Part shown: positions 5,191 to 11,788 of the stretch, piece by piece
How the letters are laid out: the number at the start of each line of letters is the position of its first letter
How positions within the stretch are numbered: the stretch's first letter is position 1
From: Gammaproteobacteria bacterium
Lineage (GTDB): Bacteria; Pseudomonadota; Gammaproteobacteria; Pseudomonadales; Pseudohongiellaceae
DNA length: 17,157 bases
NCBI GenBank assembly: GCA_007571115.1
Contig: RKSA01000080.1
Coordinates: 1-17,157 of the forward strand
Direction of reading: 5' to 3'
Position numbers and translations under genes: made by a program
Notes under the pieces: generated by a model
Database searches by the model: none
Told to the model about the DNA's origin: nothing
What the model saw: the letters and a program-made list of their open reading frames with translations, nothing else

Positions 5191-6021
5191 ATGCCTGTAG
5201 TGAAATGCAAACCGACTTCGCCCGGACGCCGCTTCGTCGTCAAGGTGCGCCATCCCGATTTGCACAAGGGCGCTCCCCATGCGCCGTTGACCGCGCCCAA
5301 GCCGAAAACCGGCGGGCGCAACAATCAGGGCCGCATCACCCGCCGCCACGCTGGCGGCGGCCACAAGCAGAAATACCGGATCATCGATTTCCGTCGCGAC
5401 AAGGACGATATCGAAGCGAAGATCGAAAGGCTCGAACACGATCCGAACCGTTCGGCCAATATCGCCTTGCTGCTCTATGCCGATGGCGAGCGACGCTACA
5501 TCATCGCGCCGGCCGGACTGCAAGCCGGCGACACGGTGATTTCCGGCGAGGATTCGCCGATCAGGGCAGGAAGCTGCCTGCCCATGCGCAACATTCCCCT
5601 TGGCAGCACCATGCATTGCGTCGAATTGAAGCCGGGCAAGGGCGCCCAGCTCGCGCGTAGCGCTGGCGCCTCGGTGCAGCTCGTCGCGCGGGAAGGCAAG
5701 TACGTCACCTTGCGGCTGCGCTCGGGCGAGATGCGCAAGGTGCTCGCGGAGTGCCGCGCGACCCTGGGCGAGGTTTGCAACTCGGAACATTCGCTGCGTT
5801 CCCTCGGCAAGGCCGGCGCCAACCGCTGGCGCGGCATTCGCCCGACGGTTCGGGGCGTGGCGATGAATCCGGTCGATCACCCCCATGGCGGCGGCGAAGG
5901 CAAGAGCTCTGGCGGACGCCATCCGGTATCGCCTACCGGCGTGCCGACCAAGGGCTACAAGACTCGCTCCAACAAGCGCACTGACAAGCTGATCGTGCGC
6001 CGTCGCAAGAAGAGCCGTTAA
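5191..6021 (+). CDS. rplB: Ribosomal protein L2 (uL2)
   Basis: L2 is one of the most conserved 50S proteins, needed for subunit joining and peptidyl transferase activity. The 276-residue product matches E. coli (273) along its whole length: KCKPTSPGRR, GGRNNQGRITRRHAGGGHKQ (41-60), LPMRNIPLGST (130-140), GEMRKVLAECRATLGEV, and MNPVDHPHGGGEG (225-237) holding the histidine (H230 in precursor numbering) essential for activity in E. coli. It starts 15 nt after rplW; the Shine-Dalgarno (GGGGTC) is weak. It is followed by rpsS after 12 nt. Confidence 0.98.
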   Translation: MPVVKCKPTSPGRRFVVKVRHPDLHKGAPHAPLTAPKPKTGGRNNQGRITRRHAGGGHKQKYRIIDFRRDKDDIEAKIERLEHDPNRSANIALLLYADGERRYIIAPAGLQAGDTVISGEDSPIRAGSCLPMRNIPLGSTMHCVELKPGKGAQLARSAGASVQLVAREGKYVTLRLRSGEMRKVLAECRATLGEVCNSEHSLRSLGKAGANRWRGIRPTVRGVAMNPVDHPHGGGEGKSSGGRHPVSPTGVPTKGYKTRSNKRTDKLIVRRRKKSR

Positions 6022-6033
6022 AGGAAGCAGGCA

Positions 6034-6309
6034 ATGCCGCGTTCATTGAAAAAAGGCCCCTTCATCGATCTGCATCTGATGAAGAAAGTGCAAAAGGCCG
6101 TGGAAAACTCGGACAAGAGACCGATCAAGACCTGGTCGCGCCGCTCGATGATTTCGCCCGACATGCTCGGCCTGACGATCGCCGTACACAACGGTCGCCA
6201 GCACGTGCCGGTATTCATCAGCGAAGACATGGTCGGGCACAAGCTTGGCGAATTCGCCTTGACCCGCACGTATCGCGGCCACCTCGCCGACAGGAAGGCG
6301 AAACGGTAG
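6034..6309 (+). CDS. rpsS: Ribosomal protein S19 (uS19)
   Basis: S19 is in the 30S head, near the A site and the bridge to the 50S subunit. The 91-residue product is full length: MPRSLKKGPFIDLHLMKKV, TWSRRSMISPDMLGLTIAVH, NGRQHVPVFISEDMVGHKLG, and FALTRTYRGHLADRKAKR. AAAGGA lies upstream of the ATG at 6034. The frame ends normally, but the -1 frame across its stop stays open for 32 codons into the following spacer and is Ala/Lys/Arg-rich; see findings. Confidence 0.98.
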   Translation: MPRSLKKGPFIDLHLMKKVQKAVENSDKRPIKTWSRRSMISPDMLGLTIAVHNGRQHVPVFISEDMVGHKLGEFALTRTYRGHLADRKAKR

Positions 6310-6422
6310 CCGAAACTGCGAAAGAAGCGGGAAAGACGGCGGGAAAGACAGTGAGCGAAAAAGGCCGTGAGCGAGAAGCACGGCGAGCAAGAAAGACGGC
6401 GTAAAGCCAAGAGGAACGGATG
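6310..6422 (+). repeat. Purine-rich, T-poor spacer with short repeats between rpsS and rplV
   Basis: This 113-nt spacer is almost free of T. It contains a 12-nt tandem duplication, GCGGGAAAGAC(G/A), at 6327-6338 and 6339-6350. GTGAGCGA appears twice (6351 and 6367) and AAAGACGGCG twice (6332 and 6392). It ends in AGAGGA, the rplV ribosome binding site. Confidence 0.6.
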
Positions 6423-6758
6423 ATGGAAACAGCGGCAAGATTGCGCGGTGCGCGAATTTCCGCCCAGAAGGCGCGGCTGGTCGCCGACCAGATTCGCGGC
6501 AGGCAGGTCGAGGAAGCCTTGCAAATGTTGCAGTTCAGCACTCGCAAGGGCGCTGCGATCATCCATAAGTTGCTGAATTCGGCGATCGCCAATGCCGAGC
6601 ACAACCAGGGCGCCGACATCGACGAATTGCGCGTGGCGACGATTCACGTCGATGAAGGGCGCACCTTGCGTCGCATCAGGCCCCGGGCGAAAGGCCGGGC
6701 AGACCGCATTCTCAAGCGATCGTGCCACATCACGATCAAGGTTGCCGACGATGAATAG
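6423..6758 (+). CDS. rplV: Ribosomal protein L22 (uL22)
   Basis: L22 spans the 50S subunit beside the exit tunnel; its beta-hairpin forms part of the tunnel constriction where macrolide resistance changes occur. The 111-residue product has the conserved RGARISAQKARLVADQIRG start, NSAIANAEHNQGADIDELRV, and the hairpin region GRTLRRIRPRAKGRADRILK. Length equals E. coli (110). Two ATGs adjoin (6420 and 6423); 6423 gives the family's METAA start with AGAGGA at better spacing. It is isolated by 113 nt upstream and 118 nt downstream, which is unusually wide for this operon. Confidence 0.97.
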   Translation: METAARLRGARISAQKARLVADQIRGRQVEEALQMLQFSTRKGAAIIHKLLNSAIANAEHNQGADIDELRVATIHVDEGRTLRRIRPRAKGRADRILKRSCHITIKVADDE

Positions 6759-6839
6759 GCTTGAGCCAGGCCGGCAAGCGCCAAGGCCGCCACAGGGATA
6801 TTCAGCAACAGTCGCCATGAAAAGCCAGCAAGCAAAACC

Positions 6840-6859
6840 CGCCCGCAGCAAAGCGGGCG
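6840..6859 (+). promoter_or_regulatory. Stem-loop with GCCCGC/GCGGGC core before rpsC
   Basis: CGCCCGC (6840-6846) pairs perfectly with GCGGGCG (6853-6859) around a 6-nt loop AGCAAA, 17 nt before the rpsC start. The same GCCCGC/GCGGGC stem recurs before rpsN. No T run follows, so it is not an intrinsic terminator. Confidence 0.5.
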
Positions 6860-6876
6860 CCGACTAGGATCAGTGA

Positions 6877-7560
6877 ATGGGCCAGAAAGCACATCCAACG
6901 GGAATTCGGCTCGGAATCGTCAAGCGTCATGCCTCGCTATGGTATGCCGAAGGCGAACAGTACGCGAAAAACCTGCTCGTCGACCTGAAAGTCCGCGAGT
7001 TCATCCGCAAGCGGCTCGCCAACGCATCGGTCTCCCGGGTCGATATCGAGCGGCCCGCCGAAACGGCAAAGATCACGATCCATACGGCCCGGCCCGGCAT
7101 CGTGATCGGAAAGAAGGGAGAGGACGTAGAAAAGCTGCGTGGCGCCTTGGCCAAGTTGATGCAGATCGAGCAGAAGGCGGTCCAGGTCAACATCGAGGAG
7201 ATTCGCAAGCCCGATCTTGACGCGCAGCTCGTTGCCGACGGCATCGCCCAGCAGCTCGAGCGAAGAGTGATGTTCCGCCGGGCCATGAAGCGCGCCGTGC
7301 AGAACGCCATGCGGCAAGGTGCCGGAGGCGTCAAGGTGCAAGTCGGAGGCCGGCTTGGCGGAGTCGAGATCGCACGCTCCGAATGGTATCGCGAAGGCCG
7401 CGTGCCCTTGCACACGTTCCGCGCCGACATCGACTATGCGACTTCGGAAGCAAGCACCACGTATGGCGTGATCGGCGTGAAGGTATGGATTTTCAAGGGC
7501 GAGGTGCTCGACCTCGACGAGGCCATGCTCGGTTCGCGCGCGGGCCAGGCACAGGCATAG
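6877..7560 (+). CDS. rpsC: Ribosomal protein S3 (uS3)
   Basis: S3 forms part of the mRNA entry channel of the 30S subunit and contributes to ribosomal helicase activity. The 227-residue product starts GQKAHPTGIRLGIVKRH, has a KH domain with the GKKG loop at 78-81 in ARPGIVIGKKGEDVEKLR, the basic entry-channel segment ERRVMFRRAMKRAVQNAMR (129-147), and the C-terminal YREGRVPLHTFRADIDYAT and IGVKVWIFKGEVL. It is close in length to E. coli (233) with a shorter tail that lacks the basic end, unlike the much longer S3 common in Betaproteobacteria. The start at 6877 has AGGATCAG upstream. Confidence 0.98.
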   Translation: MGQKAHPTGIRLGIVKRHASLWYAEGEQYAKNLLVDLKVREFIRKRLANASVSRVDIERPAETAKITIHTARPGIVIGKKGEDVEKLRGALAKLMQIEQKAVQVNIEEIRKPDLDAQLVADGIAQQLERRVMFRRAMKRAVQNAMRQGAGGVKVQVGGRLGGVEIARSEWYREGRVPLHTFRADIDYATSEASTTYGVIGVKVWIFKGEVLDLDEAMLGSRAGQAQA

Positions 7561-7606
7561 CGACGGCTCGCGGCAACGGCCAGACGAGGCCGGGCGGATC
7601 ATCGAA

Positions 7607-7627
7607 CACAGAGCACAGAGCACAGAA
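7607..7627 (+). repeat. Heptanucleotide tandem repeat before rplP
   Basis: CACAGAG occurs at 7607-7613 and 7614-7620, with a third copy changed in its last base at 7621-7627 (CACAGAA). It lies in the 89-nt rpsC-rplP spacer, 22 nt before the GTG start. Confidence 0.8.
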
Positions 7628-7649
7628 AAGAGTTCAAGGATAGGCAATC

Positions 7650-8063
7650 GTGTTACAGCCAAAGCGCACCAAGTACCGCAAGATGCAGAAAGGCCGCAAC
7701 CGCGGGCTTTCGCATCGCGGCAGCAAGGTTGATTTCGGCCAGTTCGGGCTCAAGGCAGTGAGCCGCGGACGCCTGACGGCGCGCCAGATCGAGGCGGCCC
7801 GGCGAGCGATGACGCGGCGAGTGCGCCGTGGCGGCAAGATCTGGATTCGCGTGTTCCCGGACAAGCCGATCACGCAAAAGCCCCTCGAAGTTCGCCAGGG
7901 CAAGGGCAAGGGCAACGTCGAGTACTGGGTCGCCCAGATTCAGCCCGGTCGCGTCATGTTCGAGATCGAGGGAGTCGATGAAGAGCTCGCCAGGGATGCA
8001 TTTTCCCTCGCCGCAGCCAAGCTGCCGTTCCGCACCAGTTTCGTCAAACGGACGGTGATGTGA
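7650..8063 (+). CDS. rplP: Ribosomal protein L16 (uL16)
   Basis: L16 helps position tRNA in the A and P sites of the 50S subunit. The 137-residue product starts LQPKRTKYRKMQKGRNRG after a GTG codon at 7650; no ATG occurs near the conserved N-terminus, and AAGGA is 9 nt upstream, so GTG is the real start. It continues with RGRLTARQIEAARRAMTRRV, GKIWIRVFPDKPITQKPLEV (around the arginine hydroxylated by RoxA in E. coli) and GKGKGNVEYWVAQIQPG. Length matches E. coli (136). Its TGA overlaps the rpmC ATG by one base. Confidence 0.97.
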   Translation: MLQPKRTKYRKMQKGRNRGLSHRGSKVDFGQFGLKAVSRGRLTARQIEAARRAMTRRVRRGGKIWIRVFPDKPITQKPLEVRQGKGKGNVEYWVAQIQPGRVMFEIEGVDEELARDAFSLAAAKLPFRTSFVKRTVM

Positions 8064-8299
8064 TGAAAGCCGAGGAATTGCGCGAACTGACGACCGGCGA
8101 ATTGCAGGAGCGGCTCGATCAGCTTTGCAAGGAGCGCTTCGACTACCGCATGCAGAAGGCGACCGGCCAATTGGGCCAGCCGCACCTCGCCGGAATGGTG
8201 CGCAGGGATATCGCCAGAGTGAAGACACTGCTTGCCGAGAAAGCGGTCGAGACAGAAACCCAGGCAGCGACCCAGACAGCGACGGAACAAAGCGCATGA
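8063..8299 (+). CDS. rpmC: Ribosomal protein L29 (uL29) with an extended C-terminus
   Basis: L29 is a small helical hairpin next to L23 at the tunnel exit. The 78-residue product has MKAEELRELTTGELQERLDQ, the second helix RMQKATGQLGQPHLAGMVRR and DIARVKTLLAEK, as in E. coli (63 residues). About 15 further residues, AVETETQAATQTATEQSA in essence, form a Thr/Gln/Ala/Glu-rich tail not seen in E. coli. The ATG at 8063 shares its A with the rplP stop, and the stop overlaps the rpsQ start as ATGA, so rplP-rpmC-rpsQ are tightly coupled. Confidence 0.95.
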   Translation: MKAEELRELTTGELQERLDQLCKERFDYRMQKATGQLGQPHLAGMVRRDIARVKTLLAEKAVETETQAATQTATEQSA

Positions 8300-8571
8300 C
8301 GACAATCAACGTGGAGCAGGGCAGGGGCCGAACCGCATCGGGCAAGGTCGTCAGCAACAAGATGGACAAGTCCATCGTTGTGCTGATCGAGCGGCGCGTG
8401 AAACACCCGGTCTACGGCAAGATCGTCAAGCGTTCGACGCGAATCGCGGCCCATGACGCGAACAACGAATGCCTGCCCGGCGATGAAGTGACGATCCGCG
8501 AAGTGCGACCGATTTCGCGAACGAAATCCTGGGCGCTGGTTTCGATCGACAAGCGCGCCACGGGAGTTTGA
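8296..8571 (+). CDS. rpsQ: Ribosomal protein S17 (uS17)
   Basis: S17 is a primary 16S-binding protein of the 30S body. The 91-residue product has the OB-fold core GKVVSNKMDKSIVVLIERRV, KHPVYGKIVKRSTRIAAHDA, NNECLPGDEVTIREVRPISR and TKSWALV. It carries about seven extra residues at the N-terminus compared with E. coli (84). The ATG at 8296 overlaps the rpmC stop by 4 nt, supporting this start. rplN follows after 2 nt. Confidence 0.97.
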   Translation: MTTINVEQGRGRTASGKVVSNKMDKSIVVLIERRVKHPVYGKIVKRSTRIAAHDANNECLPGDEVTIREVRPISRTKSWALVSIDKRATGV

Positions 8572-8573
8572 CG

Positions 8574-8942
8574 ATGATTCAAGTGCAATCGTATCTCGAT
8601 GTCGCCGATAACAGCGGAGCGCGCCGGATCATGTGCATCAAGGTGCTCGGCGGCTCGCATCGGCGCTACGCCCATATCGGCGACATCATCAAGGTCGCGG
8701 TGAAAGAGGCGATTCCGCGCGGGCGAGTGAAGAAAGGCCAGGTGCTCGATGCCCTGGTGGTGCGAACGCGCAAGGGCGTGCGGCGCGGCGATGGCTCGCT
8801 GATCCGTTTTGACGACAATGCCGCGATCCTGCTCAACAACCAGCAGGCGCCCATTGGCACCCGGGTGTTCGGGCCGGTGACCCGCGAGTTGCGCGACGAG
8901 CGCTTCATGCGAATCATTTCGCTCGCTCCGGAGGTGTTGTAG
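8574..8942 (+). CDS. rplN: Ribosomal protein L14 (uL14)
   Basis: L14 is at the subunit interface of the 50S and is the docking site of the silencing factor RsfS. The 122-residue product is almost the same length as E. coli (123): MIQVQSYLDVADNSGARRIM, CIKVLGGSHRRYAHIGDIIK, EAIPRGRVKKG, VRTRKGVRRGDGSLIRFDDN, and GPVTRELRDERFMRIISLAP. CGGGAG lies 7 nt before the ATG at 8574. It is followed by a 76-nt spacer that holds two competing hairpins. Confidence 0.98.
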   Translation: MIQVQSYLDVADNSGARRIMCIKVLGGSHRRYAHIGDIIKVAVKEAIPRGRVKKGQVLDALVVRTRKGVRRGDGSLIRFDDNAAILLNNQQAPIGTRVFGPVTRELRDERFMRIISLAPEVL

Positions 8943-8945
8943 CAG

Positions 8946-8976
8946 GCCTCGCGGGCAACAGCCCCGCAAGGCTGTT
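8946..8976 (+). promoter_or_regulatory. Two mutually exclusive hairpins in the rplN-rplX spacer
   Basis: Form A pairs GCCT-c-GCGGG (8946-8955) with CCCGC-a-AGGC (8963-8972), nine pairs and one mismatch. Form B pairs AACAGCC (8957-8963) with GGCTGTT (8970-8976), seven perfect pairs. They share bases and cannot form together. This could be a switch or processing site, or simply GC-rich spacer. Confidence 0.4.
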
Positions 8977-8980
8977 TATG

Positions 8981-9008
8981 AAAGGCAGTTTCTAAAAGGC
9001 AGTGTGGA
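8981..9008 (+). repeat. 14-nt imperfect tandem repeat before rplX
   Basis: AAAGGCAGTTTCTA (8981-8994) is followed directly by AAAGGCAGTGTGGA (8995-9008); the first nine bases are identical. The second copy supplies the GGAA that precedes the rplX start. Confidence 0.65.
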
Positions 9009-9018
9009 ACGAAAAATC

Positions 9019-9333
9019 ATGCGCAAATTGCGGAAAGACGACGAAGTGGTGGTGATCGCCGGGCGCGACAAGGGCGCTCGCGGCGGCATCCTGCGCATGG
9101 TTGGCAGCGACAAGGTCATCGTCGCGGGAATCAACATGGTCAAGCGGCACACCCGGGCGAACCCCAATCAGGGAAAGCCTGGCGGGATCATCGAGAAGGA
9201 GGCGCCCTTGCACATTTCGAACGTGGCGATTTTCAACCCCGACACCGAAACCGCGGACCGGGTGGGGATTCGCATCGAGGAAGATGGCAGCAAGACGCGC
9301 TTCTTCAAGTCGAGCGGCGAGATCATCGAATAG
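9019..9333 (+). CDS. rplX: Ribosomal protein L24 (uL24)
   Basis: L24 initiates 50S assembly and lies near the tunnel exit. The 104-residue product equals the E. coli length and has the KOW-type start RKDDEVVVIAGRDKGARGGI, VIVAGINMVKRHTR, GGIIEKEAPLHISNVAIFNP and DGSKTRFFKSSGEIIE. The ATG at 9019 is preferred over an in-frame GTG at 9004, which has no well-placed binding site and would lengthen the N-terminus. GGAA is 9 nt upstream. Confidence 0.97.
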   Translation: MRKLRKDDEVVVIAGRDKGARGGILRMVGSDKVIVAGINMVKRHTRANPNQGKPGGIIEKEAPLHISNVAIFNPDTETADRVGIRIEEDGSKTRFFKSSGEIIE

Positions 9334-9369
9334 CGCAAAACGCGCAATGGATTTGACAGGTTGGCCGAA

Positions 9370-9933
9370 ATGGCGCAGTTGAAAGAGTTTTACCAGCAGC
9401 AGGTAGTGCCCGAGTTGATGCAACGCTTCAGCTATGCCAATCCCATGCGCGTGCCGAAAGTGACCAAGGTCGTGCTCAACATGGGGCTCGGTGGCGCCGT
9501 CGCGGACAAGAAGATCCTCGAGTTCGCCAGCGCCGACATGCAAGCGATCAGCGGCCAGAAGCCCGTCATCACCAAGGCGCGCAAGAGCGTTGCCGGGTTC
9601 AAGATTCGCGAAGGCTGGCCCATCGGCTGCAAGGTGACCTTGCGCGGCGAGCGCATGTACGAGTTTCTCGAGCGGCTGGTTGGCATCGCCATACCGCGAA
9701 TTCGCGACTTCCGCGGCCTCAGCCCGAAATCTTTCGACGGCAATGGCAATTTCGCCATGGGAGTGAGCGAGCAGATCATTTTCCCGGAAATCGACTACGA
9801 CAAGATCGACAAGATCCGCGGCCTCGACATCATCGTCACCACGAGCGCCGCCACCGACGAGGAAGGAAGAGCCTTGCTCGCCGCCCTGCGCTTCCCGTTC
9901 CGGGGAATGGAAGCAGTCGCGAAAGCGGGATAG
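9370..9933 (+). CDS. rplE: Ribosomal protein L5 (uL5)
   Basis: L5 binds 5S rRNA and contacts the P-site tRNA and the 30S head. The 187-residue product begins MAQLKEFYQQQVVPELMQRF and contains KVTKVVLNMGLGGAVADKK, SGQKPVITKARKSVAGFKIR, IGCKVTLRGERMYEFLERL, PRIRDFRGLSPKSFDGNGNF and EGRALLAALRFPFRGM. A TTG at 9361 is in frame, but the ATG at 9370 gives the conserved start. The tail is slightly longer than in E. coli (179). In E. coli the S8 repressor acts around this gene's start; no obvious S8-site mimic was seen here. Confidence 0.97.
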   Translation: MAQLKEFYQQQVVPELMQRFSYANPMRVPKVTKVVLNMGLGGAVADKKILEFASADMQAISGQKPVITKARKSVAGFKIREGWPIGCKVTLRGERMYEFLERLVGIAIPRIRDFRGLSPKSFDGNGNFAMGVSEQIIFPEIDYDKIDKIRGLDIIVTTSAATDEEGRALLAALRFPFRGMEAVAKAG

Positions 9934-9950
9934 GCAGCGAATCGACACAG

Positions 9951-9965
9951 GCCCGCAAGGCGGGC
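9951..9965 (+). promoter_or_regulatory. Stem-loop GCCCGC-AAG-GCGGGC before rpsN
   Basis: A perfect six-pair stem with a three-base loop lies 16 nt before the rpsN start and just upstream of its GGGAGA binding site. The stem is the same as the one before rpsC. No T run follows. Confidence 0.5.
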
Positions 9966-9981
9966 AATGGGAGACCAGATC

Positions 9982-10287
9982 ATGGCAAAAGCCTCGATGA
10001 TCGCCAGAGAAGCCAAGCGCAGGAAGACGGTGCAGAAATACGCCGCGCGCCGCGCTGCGCTGAAGGCGGTGCTCGCCGACGCCAACGCTGATAGCGAGGA
10101 AAAATGGCAAGCGCAAGTCAAGTTGCAGAAGTTGCCGCGCAATGCAAGCCCCTCGCGGCTGGTGCGGCGCTGCCAGTTGACCGGGCGCCCCCGGGGCGTG
10201 TTCCGCAAGTTCGGGCTATGCCGCAACAAGCTGCGCGAAGCCGCAATGCGCGGCGATGTGCCTGGCCTCGTCAAGGCGAGCTGGTAG
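9982..10287 (+). CDS. rpsN: Ribosomal protein S14 (uS14), long zinc-free form
   Basis: S14 is in the 30S head. The 101-residue product is the long form, as in E. coli, without the paired CxxC zinc motifs of the short form. It has KASMIAREAKRRKTVQKYAA, the LQKLPRNASPSRLVRRCQLT segment and GRPRGVFRKFGLCRNKLREA, ending GLVKASW. The ATG at 9982 has GGGAGA 7 nt upstream; an earlier in-frame ATG at 9967 lies within the upstream hairpin region and is not conserved. Confidence 0.97.
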   Translation: MAKASMIAREAKRRKTVQKYAARRAALKAVLADANADSEEKWQAQVKLQKLPRNASPSRLVRRCQLTGRPRGVFRKFGLCRNKLREAAMRGDVPGLVKASW

Positions 10288-10297
10288 AGGGCGCCAC

Positions 10298-10693
10298 ATG
10301 ACCATGACCGATCCGATCGCGGACTACCTGACCCGCATCCGCAACGCCCAGTTGGTGAAGATGGAGCGCGTCAAGTGTCCGTCCTCCAAGATCAAGGTGG
10401 CGATTTCCAGGCTATTGCTCGACGAGGGATACATCAGCGGCTACGAAGTCAAGGACAACGATGGCAAGCCCGAGCTCGAAGTGGCGCTGAAATACGTCAA
10501 TGGCAGGCCCGCCATCGAGGAAATCAAGCGTGTCAGCCGCCCGGGCCTGCGCGCGTATCGCGGCAAGGGCGAACTGCCCGAAAACCGCGCTGGCCTCGGC
10601 ACGGTGATCGTCTCGACGCACCTCGGCCTGATGACCGGCAAGCAGGCTCGCGCCGCTGGAGTCGGCGGCGAGGTGATCTGCACGGTTTTCTAG
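10298..10693 (+). CDS. rpsH: Ribosomal protein S8 (uS8)
   Basis: S8 binds the central domain of 16S rRNA and, in E. coli, represses spc-operon translation. The 131-residue product matches E. coli (130): MTMTDPIADYLTRIRNAQLV, CPSSKIKVAISRLLLDEGYI, KPELEVALKYVNGRPAIEEI, KRVSRPGLRAYRGKGELPEN and GLMTGKQARAAGVGGEVICT. The ATG at 10298 gives the same MxMxDPIAD start as E. coli and has AGAGGG upstream; 10304 is a possible internal start. It begins 10 nt after rpsN and is followed by a repeat-filled 67-nt spacer. Confidence 0.97.
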   Translation: MTMTDPIADYLTRIRNAQLVKMERVKCPSSKIKVAISRLLLDEGYISGYEVKDNDGKPELEVALKYVNGRPAIEEIKRVSRPGLRAYRGKGELPENRAGLGTVIVSTHLGLMTGKQARAAGVGGEVICTVF

Positions 10694-10751
10694 CAGAAGG
10701 CAGAGAGCAGGCAGGAAGCAGGTAGAGAGCAGAGAGCAGAGAGCAGAGAGC
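10693..10751 (+). repeat. Heptanucleotide repeats before rplF
   Basis: AGAGAGC is repeated exactly four times in tandem at 10724-10730, 10731-10737, 10738-10744 and 10745-10751. It is preceded by three looser seven-base steps, GCAGAAG, GCAGAGA and GCAGGCA (10693-10713). The 67-nt spacer has a single T. Confidence 0.9.
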
Positions 10752-10760
10752 AGCGGAACG

Positions 10761-11294
10761 ATGTCAAGATTGGCCAACAATCCGGTCCAGGTGCCGAACG
10801 GAGTCGAAGCGAGCCTCGATGGCGCCGCGATTTCGATCAAGGGTGGCAAGGGCGCCTTGCAGCTCGCCTTGCCTGGCGAGGTCGAGGTGCGACAGGAGGA
10901 AGCAGGCCTGCGAGTCCTCGCTCGCGGCAACTCGCGCCGCGCCAACGCCATGACGGGAACGATCCATGCCCTGCTGCGCAACATGGTCACCGGAGTTTCC
11001 GAGGGGTTCGAAAAGAGGCTCGAATTGCGCGGAGTCGGTTATCGCGCCAGGGTCCAGGGGGCGAGCCTGAACTTGACGGTAGGCTATTCGCATCCGGTCA
11101 ATTATGCCGTCCCTGAGGGAATCAAGGTGGAAACGCCTTCCCAGACCGAAATCGTCGTCAGCGGCGCCGACAAGCAAAAGGTCGGCCAGGTCGCCGCCGA
11201 GATTCGCAAGTTCCGGCCTCCCGAGCCATACAAGGGCAAGGGAATCCGCTACCTCGGCGAACGCGTGTTCTCCAAAGAGGCGAAGAAGAAGTAG
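10761..11294 (+). CDS. rplF: Ribosomal protein L6 (uL6)
   Basis: L6 supports the sarcin-ricin and factor-binding region of the 50S subunit. The 177-residue product equals the E. coli length, starting MSRLANNPVQVPNGVEASLD and continuing with HALLRNMVTGVSEGFEKRLE, LRGVGYRARVQGASLNLTVG, YSHPVNYAVPEGI, and PEPYKGKGIRYLGERVFSKE before the basic end AKKK. The start at 10761 follows GCGGAACG directly after the heptad array. rplR lies 110 nt downstream. Confidence 0.97.
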   Translation: MSRLANNPVQVPNGVEASLDGAAISIKGGKGALQLALPGEVEVRQEEAGLRVLARGNSRRANAMTGTIHALLRNMVTGVSEGFEKRLELRGVGYRARVQGASLNLTVGYSHPVNYAVPEGIKVETPSQTEIVVSGADKQKVGQVAAEIRKFRPPEPYKGKGIRYLGERVFSKEAKKK

Positions 11295-11304
11295 TGCGTA
11301 ACAG

Positions 11305-11392
11305 GCAGGATGCAGGAAACAGGCTGTAGAAATGCAGATTGCAGAAAGCGGATTGCAGAAAGTGGATTGCAGAAAGTGGATGGCAAGAACTG
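11305..11392 (+). repeat. 7-nt and 14-nt tandem repeats before rplR
   Basis: GATTGCAGAAAGCG (11337-11350), GATTGCAGAAAGTG (11351-11364) and GATTGCAGAAAGTG (11365-11378) are three near-identical 14-nt units. A degenerate fourth, GATGGCAAGAACTG, follows at 11379-11392. Upstream, GCAGGAT and GCAGGAA (11305-11311, 11312-11318) form a seven-base pair, and AACAGGC occurs at 11300 and 11318. An open frame through the array joins rplR in phase but has no family resemblance. Confidence 0.9.
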
Positions 11393-11404
11393 GGGCATGA
11401 ACTG

Positions 11405-11779
11405 ATGCTTGCAGCAAAGAGTGCGAAAAAAGGCGTGAAAAAGGATGCCCGTCTGCGCCGCGCGCGCAGGGCCAGGGCACGGATCCGCCTCCAGGGAATC
11501 AATCGCCTGTGCGTGTTTCGCTCGCCCAGGCACATGTATGCCCAGATCATCGAGCCGGGTGGCGCGAAGGTGCTCGTTAGCGCCTCCACGGTGGAGAAGG
11601 AACAGCGAGGCGGCGCCACCGGCAACATCGAGGCCGCCGGCAAGGTTGGCCGGCTGATCGCCGAACGCGCCCTCGCTGCCGGCATCGACAGCGTCGCATT
11701 CGATCGTTCCGGTTACGCCTACCATGGCCGCGTCAAGGCGCTCGCCGAGGCAGCCCGGGAAGGCGGGCTGAAATTCTAG
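11405..11779 (+). CDS. rplR: Ribosomal protein L18 (uL18)
   Basis: L18 binds 5S rRNA with L5. The 124-residue product has a basic N-terminal tail (KSAKKGVKKDARLRRARRAR) followed by GINRLCVFRSPRHMYAQIIE, KVLVSASTVEKEQRG, AAGKVGRLIAERALAAGI, and the end FDRSGYAYHGRVKALAEAAR-EGGLKF. E. coli L18 has 117 residues. The ATG at 11405 has GGGG 9 nt upstream. An in-frame ATG at 11339 would add 22 residues read from the 14-nt repeat array, and is rejected. Confidence 0.95.
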   Translation: MLAAKSAKKGVKKDARLRRARRARARIRLQGINRLCVFRSPRHMYAQIIEPGGAKVLVSASTVEKEQRGGATGNIEAAGKVGRLIAERALAAGIDSVAFDRSGYAYHGRVKALAEAAREGGLKF

Positions 11780-11788
11780 GAACACAAC

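Noticed and set aside
9334..9369. S8 repressor site before rplE, as in E. coli
   Set aside because: The spacer has short GCGCAA repeats but no stem resembling the S8-binding helix could be drawn by eye.
11339..11404. Upstream in-frame ATG for rplR adding 22 residues
   Set aside because: The added residues are read from the 14-nt repeat array and have no counterpart in L18.
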